Assembly: GCA_949592205.1 (NCBI GenBank)
Contig: CATIUR010000001.1
Coordinates: 63,630,559 to 63,694,558 of the forward strand
Length of the DNA stretch: 64,000 nucleotides
Direction of reading: 5' to 3'
DNA from: Helichrysum umbraculigerum
Taxonomy: Eukaryota > Streptophyta > Magnoliopsida > Asterales > Asteraceae
The translations under genes were made by a program, and so were the position numbers. How positions within the stretch are numbered: position 1 is the first letter of the stretch; the number at the start of each line of letters is the position of its first letter. The notes below the pieces were generated by a model. It was given only the letters and a program-made list of their open reading frames with translations, did not search any database and was not told the origin of the DNA. Shown here one piece after another: positions 20,797-32,908 of this stretch.

Positions 20797-21801
20797 TGTG
20801 TAATATGTTTAAATGTAATTGTACGTTAGAACTTGTTAGTGGGACTTGACATGTTAAATAAATTGGTTAGAATGGGTTATATGTGTTAAGTGAGTAAGGA
20901 TGAGGGGAGAAGCATGTAAATACCTAAATAAAACTCCTGCAGCTTCTACTCCTTTCTAAATTACAGAGTATACGTGTGTGTGTGTGTGTTCCCTGTGTCG
21001 ACCAAAGAAGCAAGAACTTGAAGGTGAAAGCAAAATTAAGCTAGTGTTTGATTGAATTAGAGCCTGTAATATTTAATTCTTACTCCCTAAGGTATATCTA
21101 ATATTTCTTCTTGGTTAATTTGATATTAGGGTTTAACTAGCATAAACCCTAAGTTGACGAAATTTAGAGTAAGTGATTTAATTAGTGTCATAAGGCTTTA
21201 TACATGCTATTGATTCACTTTCTAAGTTTCCTTTGTTAAATTGCTATGTAAATGATCATGTACAAATGGGTGTTGGTGATTTTGTAAGTTATAAAGATTT
21301 GATAAATGAAAGTGAGTGTAATCAAACACCCATGGTATATGAATTTTGATAAAGAAGAAGTTTATGAATCATGTAAGTTGAATAATTGGTGTTATTAAAG
21401 TTAATACCTAAGATAAAGAAATTTAAATTAAGATGATTTAAGAGTAAGTTGTATTGTTAAGTAATCTATGTGTGTATGTGTTTATATGTGACTAGGTGAT
21501 CAAAGAAGTGGAAAGTTTACAAGTACCTGTTATTATCAAAGTAAAGGTAAGTATATGGATGATTGTGGAAGCAAGTAATGACCATGACATTAGCTTGATG
21601 TTAGCCAAGTAATGATCATAGCATTATCTTGATATATAATGTTAATTAGTAATAATTAACATGTGCAAGTGGTTAGGTTACGTAGTCCATTACTTACTAA
21701 GCAATTTACTTATTCCGTTAAGTTTAACATGTTGTAGGTGAGCAAAGTGGGAAGCGGGACGACTTGGGCAAAAAGCCCGTAGGAAGCTAATGGTGGCTTG
21801 T
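20683..21801 (+). repeat. Element C 5' LTR, left part
   Basis: This corresponds to 38895-40013 in the 3' LTR. It contains an expanded (TA)n run at about 20750-20791 that is nearly absent from the 3' LTR, and a (GT)n run near 20974-20989 that is longer in the 3' LTR. It stops at GGCTTGT where LTR D begins. Confidence 0.9.
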
Positions 21802-21908
21802 TGTGACACCCGTCAAAATTAGAACTAGTTATTAGTTTCTAATCATTTTGTAATACATGTAATTAGTGCTATGTATTAGGCTAATTGTGTGTATCAATAT
21901 GTATATTG

Positions 21909-21949
<41 letters not shown>

Positions 21950-21952
<3 letters not shown>

Positions 21953-24900
21953 TTCCTATCTAATAAAAAGGAGTTGATGCTGATGTCATAAAGCTGACTT
22001 GACACCTTCTTAAGCAATAATCATGATGACGTGGCATATGGATGTGCAAGAAATTTTGTGGTTTTTTTGAGTTGTTTAAATAATTCTGAAATTAATTTGA
22101 TTTAATTTTGTTGTGAGTATTTAAACATGCAAATGCTTTGAGCTGCCCTCATAATTATTTTGTGTTTTTCAAAACATGCAAAAGGCTCTTTTTTTTCCTT
22201 GAAACTCTGAAACTTATTTGGCACGCCTAATTTTAAATTATTCTAATTTGGTACCGCCCAAAATTGAGCAGATGCTTTTCTTTCCTAGCTAACTAAAATC
22301 ACTGCAGGGTTCTTTCTCTGCATCATTCTCCACCCACAACCCAAAATCAAAACTAATCCATTAATTTCATTTATCTTACTATTCTTCTTCATCAATGTTC
22401 TTGCCATCATCTTCTTTCTCAATCATCTCCTATACTTGATGTTCCAGGTAATGTTAATTTCTAGGGTTCTTTAACTTTTTGGTTTTGATATTCTATTTTC
22501 CTGTATTTTTGTTTCATTAATTTTACAGTTGCAGATTCTGAATTCGGATCATATAGACACATTAAGAGATCAAACGGTAAGGTTTGTGGAATCGGTTATA
22601 ATGAGTATTTCATTTACTTAGAAATTAACGGTGATGTTCTAATTTTGGGGTTTATGTTTCATTTTGGTATATATAATTTGATGTTTAATCGATTACAGCA
22701 TGTTCGTTTTCGTTACAAAAAATCAGACATGCGCTTCTACTTATTTATTATTTTCCAGAAAATGAGTTTCATGCTATTCATTTGTTTCTTGAAGGTGTTG
22801 ACATGGGGGCTTAAATTGCTTTAGAAAAGAAAAGCTACAAATGCAAAGTCCAAGATCTGATTGCTATTATCTGATTTTCCTGTATGTTTCACAAGTTTTG
22901 AATGGTGAATATGAGGTTAGATTACTATAAGCTTTATGTTTGTTTGTTGAAAACCAACTGTTTGATAAAATGCCTCAGTGAAAAAATTACTTTAACACAT
23001 CTGAAAGGTGTTCTATTTGTGTTTATGGTTGCTATAGAATCATTTGCTGATAATCATGCTTTATGATATCTATTTATATTATTGCCTGTAAATTATATTA
23101 TTTGCTTATTTTATAAAGATTTATTTTAGTCGTACGAACATTTAATAGGTGATTGAAAATCTGGAGATTTTTACTTAGTTATTGGTATTATTATTCGAAC
23201 GAAAAGAAAAATGATTTTTAAAAGCTTGAACTAATATGTTGCAGGTTCATGTAGATATATGATCATAAATGATTATGTTGCAGGTTCATGTTTTTTTCAT
23301 TTTTGGTGACTAAGTGGATATTAGGATTGTTTTTCGTGTGTGTATTTAGAGGCTTGGGAAATACGATGCCATAATATTCAGGTACTAGCATAGTGATTAA
23401 GTCTAAACGAAAATTGTTTTACCTTTTAATATTGAGTTTTACTTGATCAAATAGCTCCACAAGTTTTTGAGTCTTTGCTTTGTTTTTTGTTAATCTATTT
23501 ATCATGCTTTCATTTCAGGTCAATTTTTTCATTGGCTAGGAGTGATTTTGTAATTCAATTATATGAAACAAGATGTTTGCTTCACAAGGTGATGGTTTTA
23601 TCCATTAAATCCACCGGATTTATGTTTTTATTTTTTATGTCTTGACTGAAAGTGTTTCTGATTTTGCAAGGCTGAAGTATGATGATCTTTATAGACACAT
23701 TGACAGATATCTCAAGGCCAGTAGTTGTATAGTAGATCAAATGGTTGAATACCAAGTAATGTAAGTTTATCTTTACCAAGTTGTGGCAATATCTCTTTAG
23801 GTATGACTGTTTTCTCAAAAATATTAACATGGTTAGTAGGAATTTAACAGCTTGATGTTCTTTAAAATGATTGAAATTTTTAATGAAATATGCACGGTTT
23901 TTATTTAATGTTTGCCGTTCCTATATACTTTAGAAGAACCATGGAATTTATTTATTATGGAGATACCATTGCTAGCTTTGTACATAACTGTTTGCGGGAC
24001 CTTTTTAAGTACATCATTCGCGATTTGCGAGTAATGGATAATGTTTAATTTGAATTGAATGATCAATGCTAAACTTGCTTTAAAAACATTAAGCTGAAGT
24101 AGTAAGTGTAATATGTCCAAATAAAGAAGGTTCAAGACTATTCAAAGGTATTAGAATAGAGCTCTTTAGTAAGATATTTTTATGTTGTTTATGGCTTTTT
24201 CCAGGTAGGTTTACATCACTAAATATTGGTTAAATTTTTTTAATTTCTATTTGATGTATTTGTTGTTCACTTAATCTTCTTTGCTGTTTGTTAGATGTAT
24301 TTGCTGTTTGTTTGTTTAGGCTGTTCTTTTGGTTTATGTAGAATGTAATACAATTGAGCATTCATGGGTTTGATGTTTATTGAACCACTAATGAATTGGT
24401 ATTTAGGTGTGCAGGTTTGAACCTGTGATTGCTATTAGTTGGTTAGATTAAGCTGAAGTAGTAAGTGTAATATGTCTTGAAGAAAAGCTGATAATTGTAA
24501 TGATTATCAGATTAGTTGGAGTCAAAGTGATCAAATCTGGAGAAAATGGTCATATATGAGAAATATCAGCTGTAAAGATAAATGTGAAATTCTTAATAAT
24601 GTGGAACTTCACATTAGACTATTGAATTATCTACAACCTTTAAATTTGATTCCCATTATTCAAGTCTCTGTAATCACCTTGAAAATGCATAATCTAACAT
24701 TACAGTGGTATAAGTTATGAACACTTGAAATTTATAATGTTGGTGCAGTAAGTTCTTATGCTGAGTGGAATCAAGAGAAGGATTGGTTGATTGTATCGGA
24801 AGGTATATGCGGGTTGAACAAGTGTCCAAAAGGGGTCTAAATGGAAGGTGCATGGTATGCATAGAAGTATGCAGCTGGAAAATTGGGCATAGGGAGCCCA

Positions 24901-25152
24901 CTGACTTGAGCTACTGTTAGTGATGTGTAGTTTTAGTTTTGTATTGTACATACACAATAGAGGTTCCATGAGGGTTCTTTACATATTGTGATTGTGTGAG
25001 TACAAATCGATTCATTTTCTACACATATGTTATTTAAAATTTATATTAACGTGTATTATAAATACACATATTTTTACATTTTTTCTTCTAAAATTAACTT
25101 ATAACTTTGTTTTTCTAAATAAAACCCGTGTAATCACGGGTCATTAAACTAG
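21950..25152 (+). mobile_element. Helitron 1 (non-autonomous), source copy
   Basis: This begins TCTTTCCTATCTAATAAAA after an A. It ends ACCCGTG-TAAT-CACGGGT, a perfect 7-bp hairpin, then CATTAAACTAG before a T. TC start, hairpin, CTRR end and A/T insertion without duplication are diagnostic of Helitrons. At 3203 bp it holds no helicase or Rep domain and no long ORF, so it is non-autonomous. It lies in the TA-rich part of LTR D. A copy with the same left boundary starts at 50483. Confidence 0.88.
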
Positions 25153-28100
25153 TATATATATATATATATATATAAGAAAACCCTTAAAGAAATCCCCCTC
25201 ATTGATTAACAGCTAATCCTTAATTAGTCAACCATTAGATCAACTAATGACATCATTAGCCCTAATTATTGTGTTGTCAATTACTAAATTGCCCCTGATT
25301 CAAAATTAATCACCAACATCTGACTGAAAAATTGAACGGGCTGAATAAAGGATAGCCCTTGAAAAAACCGGCGTACCACCATCGCCTGTGTCATCCATCG
25401 CCTGTAACGTCCATGACTGTCTTCCGCACCAAACGCTTGGTTAAATCGGAATTCTGGTGCTAAATTCTCGTAGCCGCAGATGGTGTTGTTTTTCGATTTC
25501 AAAAACAGGTATGCGATTTTGCTTAATTTCGATTTACAGGATTACTCGTCAGAGTTATTTTGCTGCTGTATATTTGTCTATTGTATATTCGTTTTCCGGT
25601 TGTGATGGTCGCTACAGTATTGTTTGGGTTTCTATCGATTGTCTGATTAAATGTATTCATCCCTCTTATAAAAATATGAAATCAATCAGTGTCACCAGGC
25701 GTGAGGGACGGAATATAACATATACAGTGTTGTTTGGGTTTCTATAGATTAATATGTATATGAATAAAACACAATAATTTGTATCTGTTCATAATTTTCA
25801 AGGGAATAAATGATGGATATTTATATTAATCAATAACATGTATTGATTCATTTTTCAGTCCTTAATAAAACGCCTTTATGGAGAATTAGCAAAGCAAAAA
25901 ACTATGATTGCGTAAAGTGGATTCTGTGAATTGTTGACGATTCAGTAAAACTATTAGATCAAAATGTGGATTCTGTGAATTGTATCCGTTTCAACAATGA
26001 TGGTGGATGAGGTGAGATTGGTCTTTGTTATTGAACAATAAAAATGGGAACAAGATACACGGAGAATGCTCCCGCCCTAAAAAACATGCGAAAACTTCAG
26101 AACTTGCTAGAGAGTTTCTTTTAGCTGCTGTAACGGTTATTTTAATGGAGGAGGTAAAGAAATAAAATAAAAAATCTGCATTGATATATGTATCCATCTA
26201 GGTTTAGCCAAGTTAAGCTCTATTAGCTTTAATTAGTCTACTCGACAATAGTCATCTTAAGGATTTGAATAGATACTTTACTCTTGATTCTTCATTAAGC
26301 AATAGAACTTACAAAACTTCCTGTGTAACTTTCCACATGTAATTGGAGTGATATCCTTATTGAACTATTCTACTTGTGTTTTTAGTTGCAAGAAATTGAT
26401 GACTTTCAGCTTTCTTGAGTTTGATATGAGAAGGCCTTATAGCCTGCTAATTAATACGCAGTAGTTGACTGCAAATTGGAGATTTAAAAACTTTTGAAAT
26501 AGACCAAGAACTAAAATATTACTCCAAATATGGTTAGAAATTTCACTGAAAATCTCAGTACTCACGTTTTTGATGCAGAGTTTGTAGATGATCAAAAGGG
26601 TGATATCACAAGCATTGATTTTACTGCAACCCCATTTCAGATTAACAAGTAATAATCCTTTAAACTATAAATATGTCTTTTCTCTTGCTACTATCTCAAA
26701 ATGATCAATTGAAGTACTTGTACATAATATCAGGAGGTTGAGAGTGATCATTGATTGTTATTCTGGTGCCTCGAGATTTAAAGAACCCAAATCTCCTTAC
26801 CTCAAAAAATGGGCTGTTAGGGTATGCTACTTTTTAACCTTTCCTTTTGCATGTTTAATGTATTCATACTGGGCTTTTCATAGCTCCATTTTGGTTTGGA
26901 TGTGCTTAGTGTATTTGAAGATTACATTACTTGCCCCGACCCGAGTCCGCATCAACTCATTAAGCAAAGGATTTCACCATGGTTTGAGGACTTTGAACTC
27001 TGGTGGACTTGTGTGAAAAATTGATGACCTTATGGGATGATATTTTTATTGTTGTTGGCATTTTTAGCATAAACATTCACTCGATCACTCCTGGGATAAC
27101 TGTGCAATGCAGAGATGGGAAAACAAGTAACTTTCAATAATTGTAAGACTTTACCCAACATTGAATGCCTATGAATAGGGGTTTCAAACATGAGAAATTA
27201 AAAGGCTTCAAATTGCTCTGAACATCAAACTGTTTGAAATGGACTAATTGCCTAAATAAGCAAATATCCCTCTTATAAGCTTGACATGTTTGACATTTTC
27301 ATCATATTTCATGGGTTGTTTATATTAAATTTGAGACATAAATTGGGCCAAAGTAGAATTCTTTCTGAAAGAATACACTAACTTTTTATTTTTGTATCGA
27401 TTTAAACGTGTTCACTTCATGACGAAAGTTAGCTGTATTGCAGACTGCCATGGAAATAGGTGTTTCATACAACGATTGTCTACAACACCAATGATGATGT
27501 GCAGTGCAGGCCACTAATTATGGATTGTTTTAACTTTCATGGTAATGTAAACTGGAAAGCTTGATTTGCTGAGGTAAGACCCTCATTATCTTCGACATCT
27601 TTCTCCTATCATATGTTCTTATTTTGAAGTCATTTGCTGAGCTAAAGCAGTTATTTGATAGTAAGCAGGGAGAGATCTTACTTGTATAGGTTGCATAAAC
27701 AAGGTAAATGTTAACGCGGTAGTATTATGAGGTAAAAGGAAAAGGGGATATGGAGGCGGCAACCGTGAAATTTTTTAACAGTGGATGCACCCATGCGTTA
27801 ACAGAAGCTTTTGCAATTTCTCATTGTCATCTGAGTTAGTTTCGGACGTCGCATTCAATACAACATAGAAGGTACCATCCTCAAATCTATTTTTCCTTCA
27901 GTAACATACAATTTATGTGGTGAATTAATTTCTGGAAGTAAGTGACTGGCATTATTTTCTACAACTAAACGCACCCTTAAGTTCTTATTTTGTTTTATAT
28001 ATATATATGAATATATTGGGTTCTGTCACTTTTATTAGGTATTACATCCGGAAATTCTAATGTAACAATTTACTTACTGGGATTATTTGTGGTGCTTCGC

Positions 28101-30435
28101 TTGCAGATGTGGTTGGTCAAGTGATTGAAATGGGGGATTTGAAGAATAACATGCGAGACGGTCGGCAGACAAAACTGCTTACCTTTGTTCTACAGGATGT
28201 CGAGTAAAGTTCATATTCAAGCTCCCCCTCATATAAATGAATTAGATATTTTTAAAAAATAGATTTGAACGCACTTTGTCTCTCATAATGTTACTGTTTA
28301 ATCATTGGTTTTGCAGCGGTACCAAGCTTGACTGTGCATTATGGGGCGAATTCGCAGTCCAACTGAACACCTTTGTCGAGAAGAACAAAAGTACCGATGA
28401 TTTAACTGTTATGTTCATTCACGTGGCATTCGCCAAGTGTTGAGGTGGTATGCAAAACAGTTATTATGTCGCACTGAAGCCGATAATCTAACTACCTCAA
28501 TGGTTTTTAGCTAGCTTCCATGAAATAGAAATAGATATGTAAATCAAATCATATTATATATTAGTATCCTGTAATTCATGGATCCAATAGTATGCGTTAG
28601 TGCTCCATGTTAAAATGGGTCATTATGTAATGGGTCCAATAGTATCACTTTGATCCTTTCTACAGTATGAAGAAAAGCAGTTGCCACGTGAATGAAGAAC
28701 AAGCGGTGTTGGAGCACTGTAAATGGAGAAAAAATTGCAGCAAGTAGAATAAAGGTGCTGGTAATTATATTCTTGTCACACTTCTTAGGACCATCTATTT
28801 AAACTGACTTTCTTTTTATTTAAGCTATTTGTCATATTCCATGACATGTAGCAGTTCACTGATGCGCTTTGGCAATTGAGGAACAAAGGACCATATGATC
28901 TACCCAAGCAAAAGGTCGAGTTGGAGCCATTGAAAGCATGTCCAAGTTGTATAAATCTGAGATTGCTTTGTTAACTGATCAAATGTAAACGGTAATATTC
29001 ATTTCTTTTTCTTTTCTTAGAATAGAAATTAACAATATCTGAAACTCTTCGTTGGAGGTGGCAATATGGGTGAGTCAAATGGTATGCGTTAGTGGTGCGT
29101 ATTGAAATGGGTTATTATGGGTAGAGTACCCATTGAAGTCGGTCATTATCCTCCTAAGTTGATCCTAAACATTAAATTATAACTGTTGGTGAGAAGACCA
29201 CGTTTATATCCCCGGTGCAATGGTGGTCCTATTGAAAGAGAATTGCAACCCCTTGAAATAATTGTTTCGGTAAAAATGGGTCAAACTTGGTGAGCATTGG
29301 TCCATAGGTTCAGATAGGTAGTTATGCTTGATGTAGGTATATAATTCCTTAATATTTCTATATTTGTCTGATTTTGCTGCCATTCTACTTTTTGTTGCTG
29401 TTTATGGCCAGTATGAAGTAATCACTTACTTGACCTCGGTAATTTTGTGGTCATTTTATATTTTTAAGGGACTTACACATGGTGGATTCGTATACCTAGA
29501 AGTTCGGGGCGGGGTGACCCAAAGTCTTGCTGCTGGTCTCACATAGAAAAATAATGAAGCCAGACGCCAGAATTGAAATATGGCATCTATTACCAAAAGT
29601 AGTGCGACTATTAAATTAAGTAGTTTGGTAATGGGGCATGTCTACACCCCTTGGTTTATTATCAATGATGATTGTGTATTAGTTTTAAGGTCTTACTGTT
29701 CTTGACAATTATAGCCTGCAGTTTGGGTGGGTCGGTCTGTGTCATTTTGGTATTAACTTACATTGGATTTGTTTCTATGCTTTTACTTAGTATGAGTTCA
29801 GTATCATCAAAAGTTTTCATTTACGACGATAAAACCTTAACTGGTTTGTACAAACCTGACTTCCATATTGAATACCTTAAAGCAATGTGCATCTTTGTCT
29901 AAATTTAAAACTTAGAAACAAGACTGCATTTGCCCTCTCCGATGAAGAACACCACTGTTGATAATAATATTTAGCCTTCTTGACCGTTGTTACAAAAGAG
30001 TTGCCTATTTCTTTCTTAAATTCGTTAATGCAGCTTTGAATAATGTTCTTTATCCTTCCGTAATTTAGTTGGTGGTGAATGCGTTCTTCTGGAAAACTAC
30101 ACTCCGGGTTTCATCAATTTTCAAATTGTTACTCCGGAAAACAAGGCGCTATAGTTGCGAACTAATTCAAGACAAAGTTTATGTTTTTTTAAAGTTTTTA
30201 AACCTATGCTACTAGCTTCATGGATGGTTTACATTTCTTTGTAATGCATTTTGGCATACATTATCGTTTTTTGTCACTATGCGGCTACGATATTTAGTAT
30301 CCAAACGGACTTACATTTTACTTTATAGATAACGAACCCGAAGTAATGCATTATCCAAGAAAACGAAGCTGTATCATAGACTTAGAGCAAGAAAACCTAA
30401 AAGACACTCGCAATTTTTTGCGGCTTTTAAACTAG
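25153..30435 (+). mobile_element. Helitron-like unit 2 with RPA1-like exons, source copy
   Basis: It ends CGCAA-TTTT-TTGCG hairpin, then GCTTTTAAACTAG before a T, a Helitron-type 3' end. The 5' end is unclear: after Helitron 1 comes a (TA)n run and then AGAAAACCCTTAAAG, with no TC start. It holds RPA1-like OB-fold exons at 28107-28443 and other exon-like stretches that I cannot name (about 26531-26650, 26736-26821, 26903-27018). No Rep/helicase is visible. It may be a second Helitron inserted in the same TA run, or an earlier read-through product. Confidence 0.7.
28107..28443 (+). pseudogene. RPA1-like OB-fold fragment (replication protein A large subunit) in Helitron 2
   Basis: Two exons fit plant RPA70-like proteins, which bind single-stranded DNA in replication and repair and are often carried by plant Helitrons. 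Exon a (28107-28203) follows TTGCAG and reads VVGQVIEMGDLKNN then TKLLTFVLQDV. A GTAAAG donor begins at 28204. Exon b (28317-28443) follows TTTTGCAG and reads GTKLDCALWGEFAVQL through FIHVAFAKC, then a stop. The phases join correctly and recreate the conserved run between the V-D and W-G-E motifs. I found no complete gene around it: upstream domains and the C-terminal zinc-binding part are missing. It is probably a captured or residual piece. Confidence 0.7.
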
Positions 30436-32902
30436 TATATGTATATATATATATATGTATGTATGTACGCGATTAAATTTAATCGTGCATTATCAAATCG
30501 GCCAAATTCCGATTAATTCATTTACACGGGCGTTGGTGAACACAAGTATTAAGTAATATAAAATTATTATTTAATACAACTCATTATTTCTTATATATTA
30601 TCTTGATAATATATAAAGTATTTCGGATCGTACAACTCAAAACATTCATGAAACAACTTATAAATAATGCATTATTATTGGAAATAATAATTATTATTTA
30701 CTCAAATGAAAATAAAACATACTCCGTATTACATTTCATTCAAATTTACACAACGCAACGAAACCCTTCGAACTATATCCGTTAATCAAACTCAAAACTA
30801 AGTTATACTTTTATAACTCAAAAATAGTACTTTTATAAAGTGCTTTGACTCAAATAGATTCCGAAAATACTTTTACTAATTTTTAAAATTGAAAGTATTA
30901 TATTTTTATTCGATCGGGTACGAAAATACGGGTATCTTGTACTACAAATTAGAGCCAACCGACTCCAATAATTGGAGCCGGTCTACTCCTTCTTCAGTAA
31001 GCAAACCAAACACACCCAAAAATATTTCATCATCTCAATCCCTTCCTCTCTATCTCTCGGTTCTCTACTCTTCAACAACAACAACAATCGGCACAGCAGC
31101 AACAGCAGCAAGGCACCCCCTTCATCACCATCTTCATCTCCATCATCATCTTCATCTTCTTCGGCATCATCACCATCATCCGTTCCTCATTTTAATTGTA
31201 AGAAATAATCAACTTTTCTTTAAAAGTTCCATGTTTAAATTACATATATTGTTATGCGTTAGTGTTCTATCAACTTACTATATCCGGAAAATCGAAATAA
31301 AACTCGTTTCAAAACTGCTTCTGCGAACAGAACTGAAACAACACCCAGCCGATCGGGTAACACTTCCCAGCCGATCGGCTATGTGAAACCAGCCGATCGG
31401 CTATGTGCTTCCAGCCGATCGGGTAATCATTTCCAGCCGATCGGGTATGAACCTCAAAAATAGAGATTTTTATTAAGTATTTGAACTAAGATTTTGCCAC
31501 GTGATTTTACTCCGAATTCAGATTACCGAAGCATTTTTATTAAAGCAATATACATAGAAATAAAAAATTTTCGAGCTGACCTGACATCTCGACCCCAGCC
31601 AGGGGCCAGCCCCTTGGACCCCGCTAGGGGTTGCCACCCCTGGGACCCCGCTAACCAGGGGCGCTGCCCCCGGACCCCCGTTTTCCATAAACTTGAAACC
31701 AATTTTTACACTAAGTGTCGAACATCGCGTCACCTTTAATACTTATACGATACAACATTTAAACAATTCAAATATACCTTATAAGTGTATCATTGTACAA
31801 CATAATGACAATACGTTGAAATTATTATTCAAACTCACCAACGGGCCATACTTGTTTTCCAATCATAACTAATCAAATCAATTCATTGGACATAACTAGT
31901 TGAGGGAACAACTAGCATAGATGGTTTGTTGAGACATCTAAATCATTAAAACCTTGCGCGTATAATACGCCCAACAGGTTCCAACATCTAATTATTTATC
32001 AAAACCTTGAGCGTTTAAGACGCCCTGCAGGTTTCAGTCGTTGGAGACGACATCATTTTTCTAGAATACCATCATTATTGCTTGATAGCATCTCATTAGG
32101 CTCAGGTGAGTCTCATAGCCCCTATTTTACTATTTTTACTCCAGGGGTGAGAATACATGCTTGTTTTGTTTTACATGTGAACGCAAGTTTCAAATATCGC
32201 TATATTCTGCATGAGTTTATCATCTAATCATTTAAGTCCTCCAAGCATAGTTTAGTAATACTTTTGTAGCGTGAATGTTAGTGTATGGTACCATATGGGA
32301 TTGACAATCCCCGTCCGGGTCAGCAAGCACCGACTGGTTAAACGGACGCATTATCATTTGTTCATACGTGTGTTGATTAAGCACACGCATAGAGGCACCC
32401 TCGCTCAGGCACTTAATTGTGATCCTGACACCTCAGTTAAGCTCAGACTATGTGCTCATGGCAGTTATATACATCATTTATCAATTACTTATTTGTTTAA
32501 TTACAAATATTCATAGTTAAATCTTGCGGTTCATACATTACACTTTATCATTAAACCTGTGAGCTCACCAGCTTTTAACTGATCATTTTAGCGTGTATTC
32601 TCAGGTATTCAGCAGTAGTAGGACTGCCACTCAGGATGCACATTAGCTCGAGCCGCATTCAGACATCAAGAGATTGTCATGCATTACTATATTTTGTATA
32701 ATTTAGTTATGCCATAGAATCTCTATCAATTGGCTCAAGAGCTTTTGTAAACTATATTATAACAGTGTAAGACTTTTATAATATCAATGTATTTGTAAAC
32801 GACGCATATAGAGTCGTTCATTGTATACCTTGTGTGCTTGATATTTGATTAGTCGCGCCCCGACCCGATTCGCTTCCGCAACCCGAATTTGGGGGTGCGA
32901 CA
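30436..32902 (+). repeat. LTR D, right part
   Basis: This follows the Helitrons. In order: a stem ACCG-A-CTCCAAT / ATTGGAG-C-CGGT (30958-30982), a CT- and CAT-rich leader, a GTAAGA donor (31198), a CCAGCCGATCGG cluster (31344-31448), a GC-rich module (31574-31681), a GTGAGT donor (32106), an acceptor TTCTCAG (32603-32604) and the end GTGCGACA. Chance frames rich in His, Ser and Pro arise from the CAT/TCA repeats of the leader and are not genes. Confidence 0.85.
31344..31448 (+). repeat. Palindrome cluster CCAGCCGATCGGnT in LTR D
   Basis: Five copies of CCAGCCGATCGG followed by GTA or CTA, spaced about 20 bases apart. The duplicate at 59875-59979 has one copy changed from CTA to GTA. Confidence 0.85.
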
Positions 32903-32908
32903 GATTGG

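Larger units (their letters stand above)
21802..32902 (+). mobile_element. LTR D: single LTR inserted in the 5' LTR of C, split by two Helitrons
   Basis: It starts TGTGACACCC at 21802 and ends GGGGGTGCGACA at 32902. Without the Helitrons it is about 2.6 kb (21802-21949 plus 30436-32902). It has no internal coding region and no partner LTR. It is followed by six bases, GATTGG (32903-32908), matching the start of a GAT-TGGTATCAG primer-site junction, and then by C sequence with no base missing. The 5-bp target duplication expected for a solo LTR is absent. The same hairpin, donors, palindrome cluster and GC-rich module as in the other LTRs are present. Confidence 0.8.

Noticed and set aside
23582..27016. 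Short frames in the Helitron units (60-96 codons), perfectly repeated at +28.5 kb
   Set aside because: Repetition only reflects the duplication. None has a recognisable domain, and real exons in the unit (RPA-like) are interrupted by introns and do not coincide with these frames.
30889..31386. 165-codon His/Ser-rich frame in LTR D (copy at 59420-59917)
   Set aside because: It derives from CAT/TCA-rich leader repeats and the palindrome cluster, is interrupted by a predicted intron donor, and matches no known protein type.
31494..31739. Frames over the GC-rich module in LTRs D and E (RPQPGASPLDPARG-type peptides, both strands)
   Set aside because: Similar peptides arise on both strands from the CAGGGGC/GCCCCTTGG hairpin repeats; not a gene.
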